Assembly (NCBI RefSeq): GCF_004331435.1
Contig: NZ_SJKA01000008.1
Location: 124,001-188,000 of the forward strand
Length of the DNA: 64,000 nt
DNA from: Kribbella sindirgiensis
GTDB taxonomy: Bacteria > Actinomycetota > Actinomycetes > Propionibacteriales > Kribbellaceae
Direction: 5' to 3'
A program made the position numbers and the translations under genes. The notes under the pieces are model-generated. The model was not told the origin of the DNA. It ran no database searches and saw only the letters and a program-made list of their open reading frames with translations. Below are positions 54,015 to 61,708 of the stretch, piece by piece (the stretch's first letter is position 1; the number at the start of each line of letters is the position of its first letter).

Positions 54015-55235
54015 CTACTTGCGACGAAGTGCGAAGCGCTCTTCCCACCATCGCCGCCACTCGTCCAAACTCCACTCCTCTTCGGGTTGGACAGAGCGAG
54101 TGACGCCGCTCCGCATCGCGGGCGATGCCTCAAGCATGTGCTCCATGAACGGGACCAGGGCGTCTTCAACCTCGACGTCCAACGCATCAATTTGTTGCTG
54201 CCACTCGAGCCAGTCGTCTCGGTGCGAAGGGCGCGAGAGGACCTCAAGCAACGCCAGGCGCTTCTTCGGCGGATGGGCGGTCTTCACGGGCACTCCGAAA
54301 TACTGCTCCAGAACCGCTCGCTCGTCGCGCGTTGGTTTGGCGCGGCCAGTCTTGAGCGCCTGCAGCCGTACAGCCTCTATGTGCGTAGCGGCCATGACTT
54401 CTCCGAGAGTCCCGCCGGGTCGTTTCAGCAGTTCACTCGCATCGACTGCGTCTGGCGACGATTCTATTTCGCCGTCTCTTCCGACGATCAGTCCAGACTT
54501 GTCGACGACGCCGCGGGTTGCTGACTCGAACCAGCGCATCTGGTCATGAAGCGCATCCAAAGCCTCGAGCCTGTCCCAGTCGTCCGGCTCGAGCCGAGAG
54601 CCCGTCGTTAGCCCGTCCGGGGGCGCTGCCTGCCTAATGCAGGAAGCTTCCAACCGGCGAAGACTCTCGCCCACATCGTCGCTACCAGCCGTGCCGACAT
54701 CGCCGAGGAACCGAGCGAACGTGTACATCGGGACAGTCGCGGCGGCGCGCAGGAAGATGCCTGTCGGGTGGCGCAGCGTGGTGCTGTTCTCATCGGCGAC
54801 GAAGGTGTACTCGTCCGCGAGGGCTACGTCTGTAGTCAGCGGAGCAACGCGGACCCACCAACTGTCGCGTTCGAGAACGACCACAAGTGCGTCCTCGCCT
54901 CGCCAGGACAATCGCCACAGCTGTGCCGGGGCGACGTCGGGCCGCCCAGCCTCATCGGTTCGAAGCAAGGCCTCTAATTCGCTGGGCAGTGACCAAGCGG
55001 CAGCTGCTTCCAGCGCTGCGGACGACACAGGCTGAGCATCCAGCTCCTCGAGCATGGCGCTCAGTTCGTCGCGGTCCTGAGCGGACATCGCTTGCCGGCG
55101 CCGCTGGCACCAGGGACAGCCTGCGAGGTGCTCCTCGGCCGTCTGACTCAGCGCGACCCCTGCGAGCTCGGCGTCGCCAAGGTGCGCCCAAGCGGCTGCG
55201 GTGGGCGAGCCGAGCCGGTTTCGACGCTCATTCAT
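54015..55235 (-). CDS. anti-sigma-like HxxxCxxC protein with HTH segment
   Basis: A 406-residue cytoplasmic protein (no membrane helix). Near the N-terminus AEEHLAGCPWCQRRRQ has the HxxxCxxC signature of zinc anti-sigma (ZAS) domains. Residues about 100-160 form a beta-rich segment (APAQLWRLSWRGEDALVVVL). A later HTH-like stretch (GGTLGEVMAATHIEAVRLQA, KTGRAKPTRDERAVLEQYFG) resembles a Xre-type DNA-binding helix pair, and the C-terminus is a Trp/Glu-rich helix. The arrangement suggests a regulator that sequesters a sigma factor, perhaps the sigma-like protein encoded upstream. Assignment is by motif only. Confidence 0.65.
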   Translation of the reverse strand: MNERRNRLGSPTAAAWAHLGDAELAGVALSQTAEEHLAGCPWCQRRRQAMSAQDRDELSAMLEELDAQPVSSAALEAAAAWSLPSELEALLRTDEAGRPDVAPAQLWRLSWRGEDALVVVLERDSWWVRVAPLTTDVALADEYTFVADENSTTLRHPTGIFLRAAATVPMYTFARFLGDVGTAGSDDVGESLRRLEASCIRQAAPPDGLTTGSRLEPDDWDRLEALDALHDQMRWFESATRGVVDKSGLIVGRDGEIESSPDAVDASELLKRPGGTLGEVMAATHIEAVRLQALKTGRAKPTRDERAVLEQYFGVPVKTAHPPKKRLALLEVLSRPSHRDDWLEWQQQIDALDVEVEDALVPFMEHMLEASPAMRSGVTRSVQPEEEWSLDEWRRWWEERFALRRK

Positions 55236-55249
55236 TGCCGACGGGCAAC

Positions 55250-55516
55250 CTATTCGTAGCCACCCTCACCTCCCTCGCACGGTTGCAGTCTGCGTCTCGT
55301 CGGGGTCGTCGCCATGCTGTCCCAGCGCTCTCTCCGCGCTCCTGCGAAGACGTTCGCGAAGCCATCTTTGCTGACATCAACCCTTCCGACGTGGACAACA
55401 CATTCCAGTGGCGGACCAGATGCATCTGTCCGAATCCAGTTGTGAAGATTCCTAAACCAGTTTCCAGCGACACACACGATGTTCCTTCTCTTTGAGACGA
55501 CTCGCAACGCACTCAT
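55250..55516 (-). CDS. possible small protein, weakly supported
   Basis: An 88-residue frame (RNIVCVAGNWFRNLHNWIRT, VDVSKDGFANVFAGARRERW) lying 14 bases before the anti-sigma-like gene. GGAGG is 12 bases from its ATG, too far for a good ribosome site. An alternative frame from GTG 55512 to 55228 would overlap the next start and has equally unbiased codons. By eye, third-position GC is near 60 percent in both, so neither frame is clearly coding. The stretch 55517-55710 shows no gene. Confidence 0.3.
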   Translation of the reverse strand: MSALRVVSKRRNIVCVAGNWFRNLHNWIRTDASGPPLECVVHVGRVDVSKDGFANVFAGARRERWDSMATTPTRRRLQPCEGGEGGYE

Positions 55517-55710
55517 CCGCAGACCGGGCCTCCGTGCACGCCGCTACGGCAACGGTCGCGTCCGGTGTCCACATCGTCGCCGCTATCCAAGTTCGCCTCC
55601 GGGAACACCTCTTATATGGCGCTTCGCGGACGCCGTCTCCGGCACGTGCAGCGAGGGTCGGCCCCAGTACGAGCGCGACCGCGTTTGGAGACAACGGGCG
55701 CGCCAGGCCG

Positions 55711-56715
55711 TCAGAGGGCGTCAAGACCAAGCTCCGCTCGGGCAGCGTCACGAACCGCGAACGCGATACGCTCCATCGAAGCCTCGCCCATTCCTGCGAG
55801 CCGATGTGAGAGCTTGTCCCGGACGCGCTGGCTAACGGCCCCTGCAGTCGAGACCGCCAGCCCGGTCTCCTTGGAGATATCGCGGACCTTGAGGTGAAGC
55901 CACGCCAGGACAAGCTTTTCCTTCTCGCTGAACTCCTCGAGTACTGCCCGCGCGATCTCTTCGTCCTCCATAGAGACCCCGACCGCGCCAATCGCTGCCT
56001 CAGGCGAGAACGCGTCCGGAACCGCGTCAATTTCGCCGCGGCCGGCAAGCTCGTCGACATCCTCGACTGGCAGCGCCCCAGGGACATTGTTGGGGTCGAG
56101 GCTCAGGCGAGCGGCGACGACCTCGGCGAGGTCGACGAACGGAAGTGACCCACCGGCAGCCTCGAGCACGGCCTTCGAAAGAGCGACCAGCGAGGGCCTG
56201 TCCGCGACCGGACCTTCTCGAGGCACGTTGGCGCCCCACCGAACGATGGTGACGTCACGCACGGTCCGGGCTGCGGCACGCAGCAGCGCCGGGTCGCCGC
56301 TGTACTGCTCGGTGGGACCGTCGACAAGGGCGGCGTTCCCCTCGCCGGGCACCCCGTCGGCGACGATGACGAAACCATCGTCGTCCTTGAGTAGACCCCG
56401 AAGTCGACGGATCAGTTTCCCGATGACCGTTCGGCGGCCGCTTGCGCGCATGTAGTTGCGGAGGATGACGGTGAGCTTCCGCTCCAGGCCAGCGTTATCG
56501 CTGACCGTTGCGGCCAACTCGACCAGCCTCGGGTAGTTCTCGGCGTGCGTCAGGTACTCGTGTGCCGCCTCATGCGCCGCGTCCGGGCCCCATTTCGCGT
56601 AGCCCTTGGGCGGCGGGAAGCGGTATCTCACACCGACGATGAGGACGCGCCGATACAGCAGCTTGGCGAACTCCTCGCCGAGTTGGCCGGAGCGCAGTTC
56701 CTCAAGCGCGGTCAC
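55711..56715 (-). CDS. sigma-factor-like DNA-binding protein
   Basis: A 334-residue protein from the GTG at 56715, which has GGAGGG six bases upstream. Residues about 45-110 (KWGPDAAHEAAHEYLTHAEN, LERKLTVILRNYMRASGRRT, VIGKLIRRLRGLL) resemble sigma-70 region 2 helices. Residues about 262-306 (FSEKEKLVLAWLHLKVRDIS, KETGLAVSTAGAVSQRVRDK) resemble a region 4 HTH. The linker is long (about 150 residues), unlike compact ECF factors. The open frame extends upstream to 58038 but that part is antisense to the Ubl operon. It overlaps the 122-residue gene by four bases and faces the Ubl operon, which it may transcribe. Confidence 0.7.
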   Translation of the reverse strand: MTALEELRSGQLGEEFAKLLYRRVLIVGVRYRFPPPKGYAKWGPDAAHEAAHEYLTHAENYPRLVELAATVSDNAGLERKLTVILRNYMRASGRRTVIGKLIRRLRGLLKDDDGFVIVADGVPGEGNAALVDGPTEQYSGDPALLRAAARTVRDVTIVRWGANVPREGPVADRPSLVALSKAVLEAAGGSLPFVDLAEVVAARLSLDPNNVPGALPVEDVDELAGRGEIDAVPDAFSPEAAIGAVGVSMEDEEIARAVLEEFSEKEKLVLAWLHLKVRDISKETGLAVSTAGAVSQRVRDKLSHRLAGMGEASMERIAFAVRDAARAELGLDAL

Positions 56716-57080
56716 AGCGGTCCCTCCGTCCCGGTCAGTGCCTGCAGCACCCTCTCCCACGTCTTGGCGTCGATCTTCCCGAGCACGTCTACATCCTCGT
56801 CGGCGAAGTGCACCCACGGCACGTGGTGGCGCTTGAACACACGCCACCACCCTGGCTTGTCTAGCTGGAGCTGCGGCTCCGGCGGGTGAGAGACAGCCCT
56901 CGGGCCGCCCGCTCCGACGTTGCTCGTACGGGTCACCACTTGAGCCATCCGAGTCACCTCGTCGACCGAGACGACCAGAACGGGGTGGTCTCGGTCGTCG
57001 GTCTCGTCGTACAACTCGTGCGGCATCCAGTACGCGGTCTGGATCGCCGGGCGACGCACAGGGACACCTAGTAGCGACAT
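56712..57080 (-). CDS. small protein of unknown function, possible PemK/MazF-like fold
   Basis: A 122-residue protein; the ATG at 57080 follows GAGGAGG. The core (DHPVLVVSVDEVTRMAQVVT and WRVFKRHHVPWVHFADEDVD) has a beta-strand pattern loosely like the SH3-like PemK/MazF barrel, but the family's basic catalytic residues cannot be placed with certainty. Its stop overlaps the start of the sigma-like gene (GTGA), so the two are coupled. A regulatory or adaptor role is equally possible. Confidence 0.6.
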   Translation of the reverse strand: MSLLGVPVRRPAIQTAYWMPHELYDETDDRDHPVLVVSVDEVTRMAQVVTRTSNVGAGGPRAVSHPPEPQLQLDKPGWWRVFKRHHVPWVHFADEDVDVLGKIDAKTWERVLQALTGTEGPL

Positions 57081-57113
57081 CGCTGGCACCTCCTCGGTCG
57101 GCCCAGACACGCG

Positions 57114-57131
57114 GCACGCCTTCAGGCGTGC
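57114..57131. promoter_or_regulatory. palindrome in the divergent control region of the Ubl island
   Basis: GCACGCCT-tc-AGGCGTGC: perfect eight-base arms with a two-base centre, too tight for an RNA hairpin and so probably a protein-binding site. It lies 33 bases upstream of the small gene's start and within the 248-base region that must contain the promoter of the rightward Ubl operon. Confidence 0.5.
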
Positions 57132-57328
57132 GACCGATGTTAGGCCACCGAGCAGACGGGCAGGCGCACCGAACCGCTGTCGAGGCCCCACAAGACTCCC
57201 CGCCGTCCGGGCGTTCCCCAGGCGGGTCATGAAAGTTCGGGCCGGACTTGGACAAGACGGCGCGGTCCGCCATCCCCAGTCGATGTGACGCGCCGAAGAC
57301 GGCGCCCCAACCAGGAAGGACCACCAGC

Positions 57329-57646
57329 GTGAGTACCGAGGCCAAGCCCGACGAGCAGGGCGGCAACAGCGGCCACGACCACGACGTCGTCGTCACGATC
57401 GCCGCCCCCAACAACGCCTCCCGCGCCTTCAAGGTCGACCTCCACGACCGTGTCGACAAGGTTGCGCGCGAGGCCGTGCGCATCTTCGTGCGCGCCCACG
57501 AGATGGAGCAGATGGAGTGCAGCCTCGTCCTCATCGTCGACGGCACCGCGAGCACCCTCGACGACGCCGCCCGTCTCGAGGAAGCCGGCGTGCGCAAGCA
57601 CTCCCGCCTCGCCCTTGTCCCCAAGCAGCCGAAGACTGACGGGTGA
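57329..57646 (+). CDS. ubiquitin-like protein (Ubl) of a bacterial conjugation operon
   Basis: A 105-residue protein starting at GTG after AGGAAGGA. A polar N-terminal tail (1-19) precedes a beta-grasp-like core: VVVTIAAPNNASRAFKVDL (strand-turn-strand), the helix VDKVAREAVRIFVRAHEM, then SLVLIVDGTASTLDD and RLALVPKQ. The layout resembles DUF2604/multi-ubiquitin-type bacterial Ubls. The chain ends PKTDG, so a single terminal Gly is exposed without processing. Its stop overlaps the next gene (GTGA). With E1-like and JAB neighbours, the likely role is to be conjugated to targets or to sulfur. Confidence 0.75.
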   Translation: MSTEAKPDEQGGNSGHDHDVVVTIAAPNNASRAFKVDLHDRVDKVAREAVRIFVRAHEMEQMECSLVLIVDGTASTLDDAARLEEAGVRKHSRLALVPKQPKTDG

Positions 57647-58062
57647 GCCTCCACCCTCGAGTGCTTCGAGACCTCCTCGAGGCCGAAGCGGACGTCGCAC
57701 GGGAGCGCCTCGGCGACCGCGTCACGAACATCAGCGTCGGCGCCAACAACGTCGAGGTTCACTTCATCGCGCACGGTGTCGAGCGCCGGATGCGGTTGAC
57801 CGGCGCCGACTACGACCGACGCCCTCTGTCGCTGTCGTTCGTCGACGAGACGGGCAACCCGCTGCCCGCGGAGGGGTGGCCGCCAATCACCACGGGCGGG
57901 CACCACCCTGTCCTTGGCACGCCGTGGACGTGTCTGCGCGGCACGCTGGAGTACCACCTGTACGCGGGGCACACCGCCGCCGCGGACAGCTGGGACGCCA
58001 GTCGCGCCGATCTCCGCGTGCCTGATGTGATCGAGCACGTCCTCCAGAGGTGCACGGCATGA
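57643..58062 (+). CDS. CEHH-type predicted metal-binding protein of Ubl operons (E2-like candidate)
   Basis: A 139-residue protein overlapping the Ubl stop (GTGA) and the JAB start (ATGA). The conserved-looking core is HHPVLGTPWTCLRGTLEYHL followed by YAGH: Cys97, Glu103, His105 and His110 give the C-E-H-H pattern of the predicted metal-binding domain (Metal_CEHH) described from bacterial Ubl gene neighbourhoods. The upstream PLSLSFVDETGNPLPAEGWP followed by P could be the strand-and-proline segment of an E2 fold, and Cys97 would then be the thioester Cys. Sequence alone does not decide between these. It is the only candidate for an E2 role in the operon. Confidence 0.65.
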   Translation: MSLHPRVLRDLLEAEADVARERLGDRVTNISVGANNVEVHFIAHGVERRMRLTGADYDRRPLSLSFVDETGNPLPAEGWPPITTGGHHPVLGTPWTCLRGTLEYHLYAGHTAAADSWDASRADLRVPDVIEHVLQRCTA

Positions 58063-58559
58063 GCATCACCAAGCCCCGGCCGACGCGCCGGCTTCTGCTG
58101 CTCACCGCCGCTGTCCTCGAGGAGGCGGGCACGTTCTTCGAGGCCTGTGGCGTGCACGGCTGCGAAGGCACCGCCCTCATCGCCGGCACCGTCAGCGAAA
58201 ACAGCACCCTGCGCGGCGACACCCTCGTCATTCCCGACCAGGCCTCGACCGCGGCCCCGCACGTGTCGGTGACGGTCACCCCAACCGGTGACCTGGAGCT
58301 CCTGACCGCACTGCGCCCCGAGCAGCGGTACTTGGCGCGCATCCACAGCCACCCGGGCCTCGCGTTCCACTCCCGCACGGACGACAACAACCCTGCCTTG
58401 ACCCATCAGAGCGCCATCTCCATCGTCGCGCCTTTCTTCGGGCTCGGGCTACGGCACGGGCTCGACGCGGGCGCGGTGTACGTGCGCGAGAAGGGCCGCT
58501 GGCGCGAACTTCCGGCAGGAGGCCCCGAGCGTGAGACGTGGGTGAAGGTCAGTGAGTGA
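58059..58559 (+). CDS. JAB/JAMM-domain deubiquitinase-like peptidase
   Basis: A 166-residue single-domain JAB/MPN protein. Glu36 (GCEGTALIAG) pairs with the zinc site ARIHSHPGLAFHSRTDDN, which supplies His96, His98 and Asp108 with Ser105. Family members cleave isopeptide bonds or trim Ubl C-termini. Because the Ubl already ends in Gly, removal of Ubl from conjugates is more likely than maturation. The ATG at 58059 overlaps the CEHH stop, and the last eight bases overlap the E1-like gene. Confidence 0.88.
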   Translation: MSITKPRPTRRLLLLTAAVLEEAGTFFEACGVHGCEGTALIAGTVSENSTLRGDTLVIPDQASTAAPHVSVTVTPTGDLELLTALRPEQRYLARIHSHPGLAFHSRTDDNNPALTHQSAISIVAPFFGLGLRHGLDAGAVYVREKGRWRELPAGGPERETWVKVSE

Positions 58560-60078
58560 GCGTGACCCCCGCGTCGACCTGAGCGACGAGCTCCTCCCCG
58601 AACACGCTGTCGCTGCGGTGCAGGCGCTCGACCATGTCGGCGTCGTCATCGTCCCCGGCGGCTCGCCCGCGGCAGCCCTGACGGCCGCCGCCGCGCTCGT
58701 ACTCCTCGCACGCACCCACGCGCATGTCGACGTATACGGTGACGCAGCCCTGCCGCACAACCCATGGGGTGTCGTCACCCTCTCCGAGCTCCTCACCAGC
58801 CTCGCCGCAGTCCGGCCGATCGCGCAGGCCGAGCCGGAGTGCACTCTCACCATCAGTACCGGCACCGCCCCAGGCGCCGACCGCTACATCGCTCCGGCCG
58901 CGTGGACCGTCTCTGTCACCGATACCCCGAGCGCGCTCGCAGATAACCCGGCGGACGGCATCGAGATGGCCGTCGCGCCGTACGGCGGCATGTTCGCCGC
59001 CGCCATCGTGGCCGCCGACCTGTTCTGCGACGCGCTCGCACCGCTCGGCCTGCCCGTCGCACCTCGGCGCCCGACGTTCGTTTGGAACCTGCTCGACTAC
59101 ACCTACGAGTCCGCGCCCGCGAGCAAGCTCGGACCGCCGGTCTGGGCGCCAGTGCTATTCGGCGGGTGCGGGTCGGTGGGCTCGAGCGCGGCGGCAGCGC
59201 TCGCATGCGACGACCTGACCGGGATGAACGCCGTCGCGGTCGACGGAGACGACTTCGACCCCGTCCGGAACACGTTCCGCTATCCCGCGGCGACCAACCG
59301 TATGGCTCGAACCGCCAAGGCGAGCTGGGTTAGCGACATCCTCGCGGCCGCCGGCGCCACCACCGACCACCTCGTCGGACCTATCCGCAATTGGACGACG
59401 AGTCAGCCCGCCCCCGGGTTCGACGGCATCGTTGTGTCGTCCGTCGACGATGTCGACGGACGGTACGAGGTCGCAGACCTCCTGGCCCGCACGACACTGT
59501 CCGCGGCCGTGCGCGCCCTGAGCTTCCACATCCAGCGCGAACACCTCGGCGACGGGCTCCGCTGCCCGTTCTGCGACTTCGTCACCGCCGCCTCACCCCT
59601 CGCGCAGGCAGCAGCCGACGCTAAGCTCACTGGTCTCGGCGAGCAGCGGATCGTTGAGCTCCTCCACAACGACACCGGCCTAGAGCAGCAGGACATCAAC
59701 GAGATGCTCAGCGCCGGCAAACTCACTCCCGAGACCGCTCAGGGCCTCCTCGGGGCCCGCCTCGCCGACCTGCGGAACCGGCTCTATGCCCAGGCCGCCA
59801 TTCCCGCAGCCGACCCGAACGCTGCGCCGCCTGCCCCGCTCTCGGCGCCGTTCGTGTCCTGGGCCGTTGGCGTGCTACTCGCGGCCGAGGTCGCCAAATA
59901 CGCCCGCGGCCTCGCCTCGGTGAACCGACGCGTAGAGGTCGACCTGCTGGGCTACCCCGGCGACTTCGTCCACATCCGCCCTGCCGATACCACCGGGCGT
60001 TGTGCATGCGCCCGCGCCATCCGGACCCGCTGGATGCACGCTCTCTATCCAGACGCCTTCACCAGGACCGCGAGCTAG
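58552..60078 (+). CDS. E1-like ThiF/MoeB-family adenylyltransferase
   Basis: A 508-residue protein. Residues about 1-190 form an N-terminal domain with alternating hydrophobic strands (VVIVPGGSPAAALTAAAALV). The adenylation domain starts at about 198: VLFGGCGSVGSSAAAALACD (nucleotide loop 204-211), AVDGDDFDPVRNTFRYP (Asp231, Asp233, Asn240 as in E1/ThiF) and Arg250. A Cys-x2-Cys (CPFC, 338-341) and CAC (484-486) probably bind zinc. The segment between about 345 and 430 may carry the thioester function, but no Cys lies there apart from the zinc-type ones. It would activate the Ubl C-terminus with ATP. Confidence 0.85.
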   Translation: MSERDPRVDLSDELLPEHAVAAVQALDHVGVVIVPGGSPAAALTAAAALVLLARTHAHVDVYGDAALPHNPWGVVTLSELLTSLAAVRPIAQAEPECTLTISTGTAPGADRYIAPAAWTVSVTDTPSALADNPADGIEMAVAPYGGMFAAAIVAADLFCDALAPLGLPVAPRRPTFVWNLLDYTYESAPASKLGPPVWAPVLFGGCGSVGSSAAAALACDDLTGMNAVAVDGDDFDPVRNTFRYPAATNRMARTAKASWVSDILAAAGATTDHLVGPIRNWTTSQPAPGFDGIVVSSVDDVDGRYEVADLLARTTLSAAVRALSFHIQREHLGDGLRCPFCDFVTAASPLAQAAADAKLTGLGEQRIVELLHNDTGLEQQDINEMLSAGKLTPETAQGLLGARLADLRNRLYAQAAIPAADPNAAPPAPLSAPFVSWAVGVLLAAEVAKYARGLASVNRRVEVDLLGYPGDFVHIRPADTTGRCACARAIRTRWMHALYPDAFTRTAS

Positions 60079-60134
60079 GTCGCGCCGGGGCTCTCCCAGA
60101 CCCGCCGAACAACACCAACCAGCAGGAGGACCTC

Positions 60135-60416
60135 ATGCCGAAGTCGACCCGCAACAACGAAAAGCCCTAGACCTCGTCCGACAAGGGCGAACTGCCCAGC
60201 TTGGCGAAGACGAGCGCACCGGCCCGCGTCATAGGTCTAAAGATCGGCCGCAGCGAGAACGCCGTCCGCTCCCAGACCCAACGGCAAGGCACATTTCTGA
60301 AGCCGACGAACCAATCGCCTTACAACCGGACGACGCCGCCGTCCCGTCCCCACCATTTCAACCCGAACCGGGCCTACCTCGACTGGGCGCGCGTCCAGAA
60401 CCGGTTCGTCGAATGA
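60135..60416 (+). pseudogene. small SANT/HTH-like protein gene with an internal amber codon
   Basis: AGGAGG precedes the ATG at 60135. After eleven codons (MPKSTRNNEKP) a TAG stands at 60168-60170. The same frame then continues for 82 codons (TSSDKGELPSLAKTSAPARV, IGLKIGRSENAVRSQTQRQG, FLKPTNQSPYNR). Related small proteins I recall have Trp directly before TSSD, so TGG to TAG is the likely change. A restart at the internal ATG (60201) would lack the first helix. Either a pseudogene or, less likely, an amber readthrough. The remaining stretches 60079-60134 and 60417-60577 show no gene. Confidence 0.65.
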
Positions 60417-60577
60417 CCTCGTCGCGAACCGCACATCCCGAACGCTGTCTCGGTGCGGCGCGGACCGGCCCCTTAACTTTCAATCACGCGGAAGGCGGAA
60501 GCTTGAGGAGACTTGGTGGACCATTCTTCGTGAGTCCAACTGTGGATCGTCCATACGCGCCGACTACAGTGGCGTGC

Positions 60578-61708
60578 GTGAGCGTAAAGAAGGCAACAGC
60601 TAGTGCGGACCAAGTTACGCTCGCGGTTGACGAGTTCGTCCAGCTGGCAGCATTGGCGGCCTCCAGCGACAGCCCAGCGGCTCCCATCCTGCTCCGCCGG
60701 CTGGCGCGCCGATACCGCACCGAAAACGGGCGGGCCGCCGAAGAGCTCGTCACCATCCTTCGGGCAGGCCCAGTCCGGGGTGCAGCAGCGTCGACGCCCG
60801 ACCCGGTCGATGTCGACTCCCGTCTCCCGTTGCTTCGCCGCGAAGAGCCGGTCGCGATGCGGGTGAGCCCAATCTACGACGACGCGCTCTCCGCCGCGAT
60901 CCAGCAGATCATTGCCGAGCACCTCCGCAGCGAAGCTCTCTACGCCGTCGGCCTCGCTCCCACGCGCACTGCGCTCTTTGTAGGTCCTCCCGGTGTCGGC
61001 AAGACGCTAGCCGCCCGCTGGATTGCCCAACTTCTCGACCTTCCGCTGCTGACACTGGACCTGTCCTCGGTGATGAGCAGCTTCCTCGGGCGCACTGGCA
61101 GCAACATTCGTCGCGTGCTCGACCACGCGCGAGCCAACCATTGCGTCCTGCTGCTCGACGAACTCGACGCCATCGCGAAGCGGCGCGACGACGCCACCGA
61201 GATCGGCGAGCTCAAACGCCTCGTCACCGTACTTCTCCAGGAGATCGACCGCTGGCCCGAAGGTTCGCTGCTCATCGCGGCCACCAACCACGGCGACCTC
61301 CTCGATCCGGCGGTGTGGCGCAGGTTCGAGGCTGTGCTTGAATTCCCGCTGCCGACCGCCGCCGCGCGGGCCGAGGCCGTTCGTCAACTGCTAGCCGACG
61401 AGTGCGTCGATCCTGTGGTGACCGAAATGGTGGTCGCAGCCTCCGATGGCAGCTCGCTCAGCGCGCTCGAGGGCGACGTGCTGGCCGCGCGTCGCCTTGC
61501 CGCCATTGGTGACCTGGCCCTCGATGAGTCGCTACTGGAGATCCAGAGGGGCCACATCGAACGACTCTCCCAACCAGAGCGCATTAAGCTCGCGACCCGT
61601 GTGCTGAGTCAAACCAGCATGAGCCAGCGTCAGGTGTCGCGGCTGACCGGCGTCAGCCGCGACACCCTGCGCAAGCGCGCGGACGATGGAGGCACCGATG
61701 CCCAGTGA
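60578..61708 (+). CDS. AAA ATPase of an IetAS-like pair
   Basis: A 376-residue AAA protein (GTG 60578; GTG 60569 is possible). An N-terminal helical domain (1-95) precedes Walker A GPPGVGKT (136-143), Walker B LLLDELDAIA (191-200), a sensor-1 region LIAATNHGDLLDPAVWRRFE with an arginine-finger-like RRF, and a lid. The C-terminal 30 residues form an HTH (MSQRQVSRLTGVSRDTLRKR). It overlaps the S8 peptidase gene by 11 bases. AAA plus subtilase pairs are known as IetA-IetS, first described as a plasmid toxin-antitoxin pair and later as phage defence. The ATPase would unfold or gate substrates for the protease. Confidence 0.82.
   Translation: MSVKKATASADQVTLAVDEFVQLAALAASSDSPAAPILLRRLARRYRTENGRAAEELVTILRAGPVRGAAASTPDPVDVDSRLPLLRREEPVAMRVSPIYDDALSAAIQQIIAEHLRSEALYAVGLAPTRTALFVGPPGVGKTLAARWIAQLLDLPLLTLDLSSVMSSFLGRTGSNIRRVLDHARANHCVLLLDELDAIAKRRDDATEIGELKRLVTVLLQEIDRWPEGSLLIAATNHGDLLDPAVWRRFEAVLEFPLPTAAARAEAVRQLLADECVDPVVTEMVVAASDGSSLSALEGDVLAARRLAAIGDLALDESLLEIQRGHIERLSQPERIKLATRVLSQTSMSQRQVSRLTGVSRDTLRKRADDGGTDAQ

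Noticed and set aside
55452-56087. Alternative minus-strand frame over the sigma-like gene
   Set aside because: Overlaps the sigma-like gene in another frame and lacks a ribosome site; composition is Arg/Ser-rich.
56716-58038. Upstream extension of the sigma-like reading frame to a 775-codon protein
   Set aside because: The added part is antisense to the Ubl and CEHH genes, is Arg/Ala-rich low-complexity sequence, and a good ribosome site plus GTG exists at 56715.
57643-58062. Firm annotation as an E2 conjugating enzyme
   Set aside because: The C-E-H-H spacing fits the predicted metal-binding family at least as well; no E2-type HPN motif is visible.
60002-60577. Longer AAA ATPase starting inside the E1 gene
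   Set aside because: The extra 190 codons run through the E1 end and the amber-interrupted gene and are Pro/Arg low-complexity; AAA-like sequence starts after 60578.
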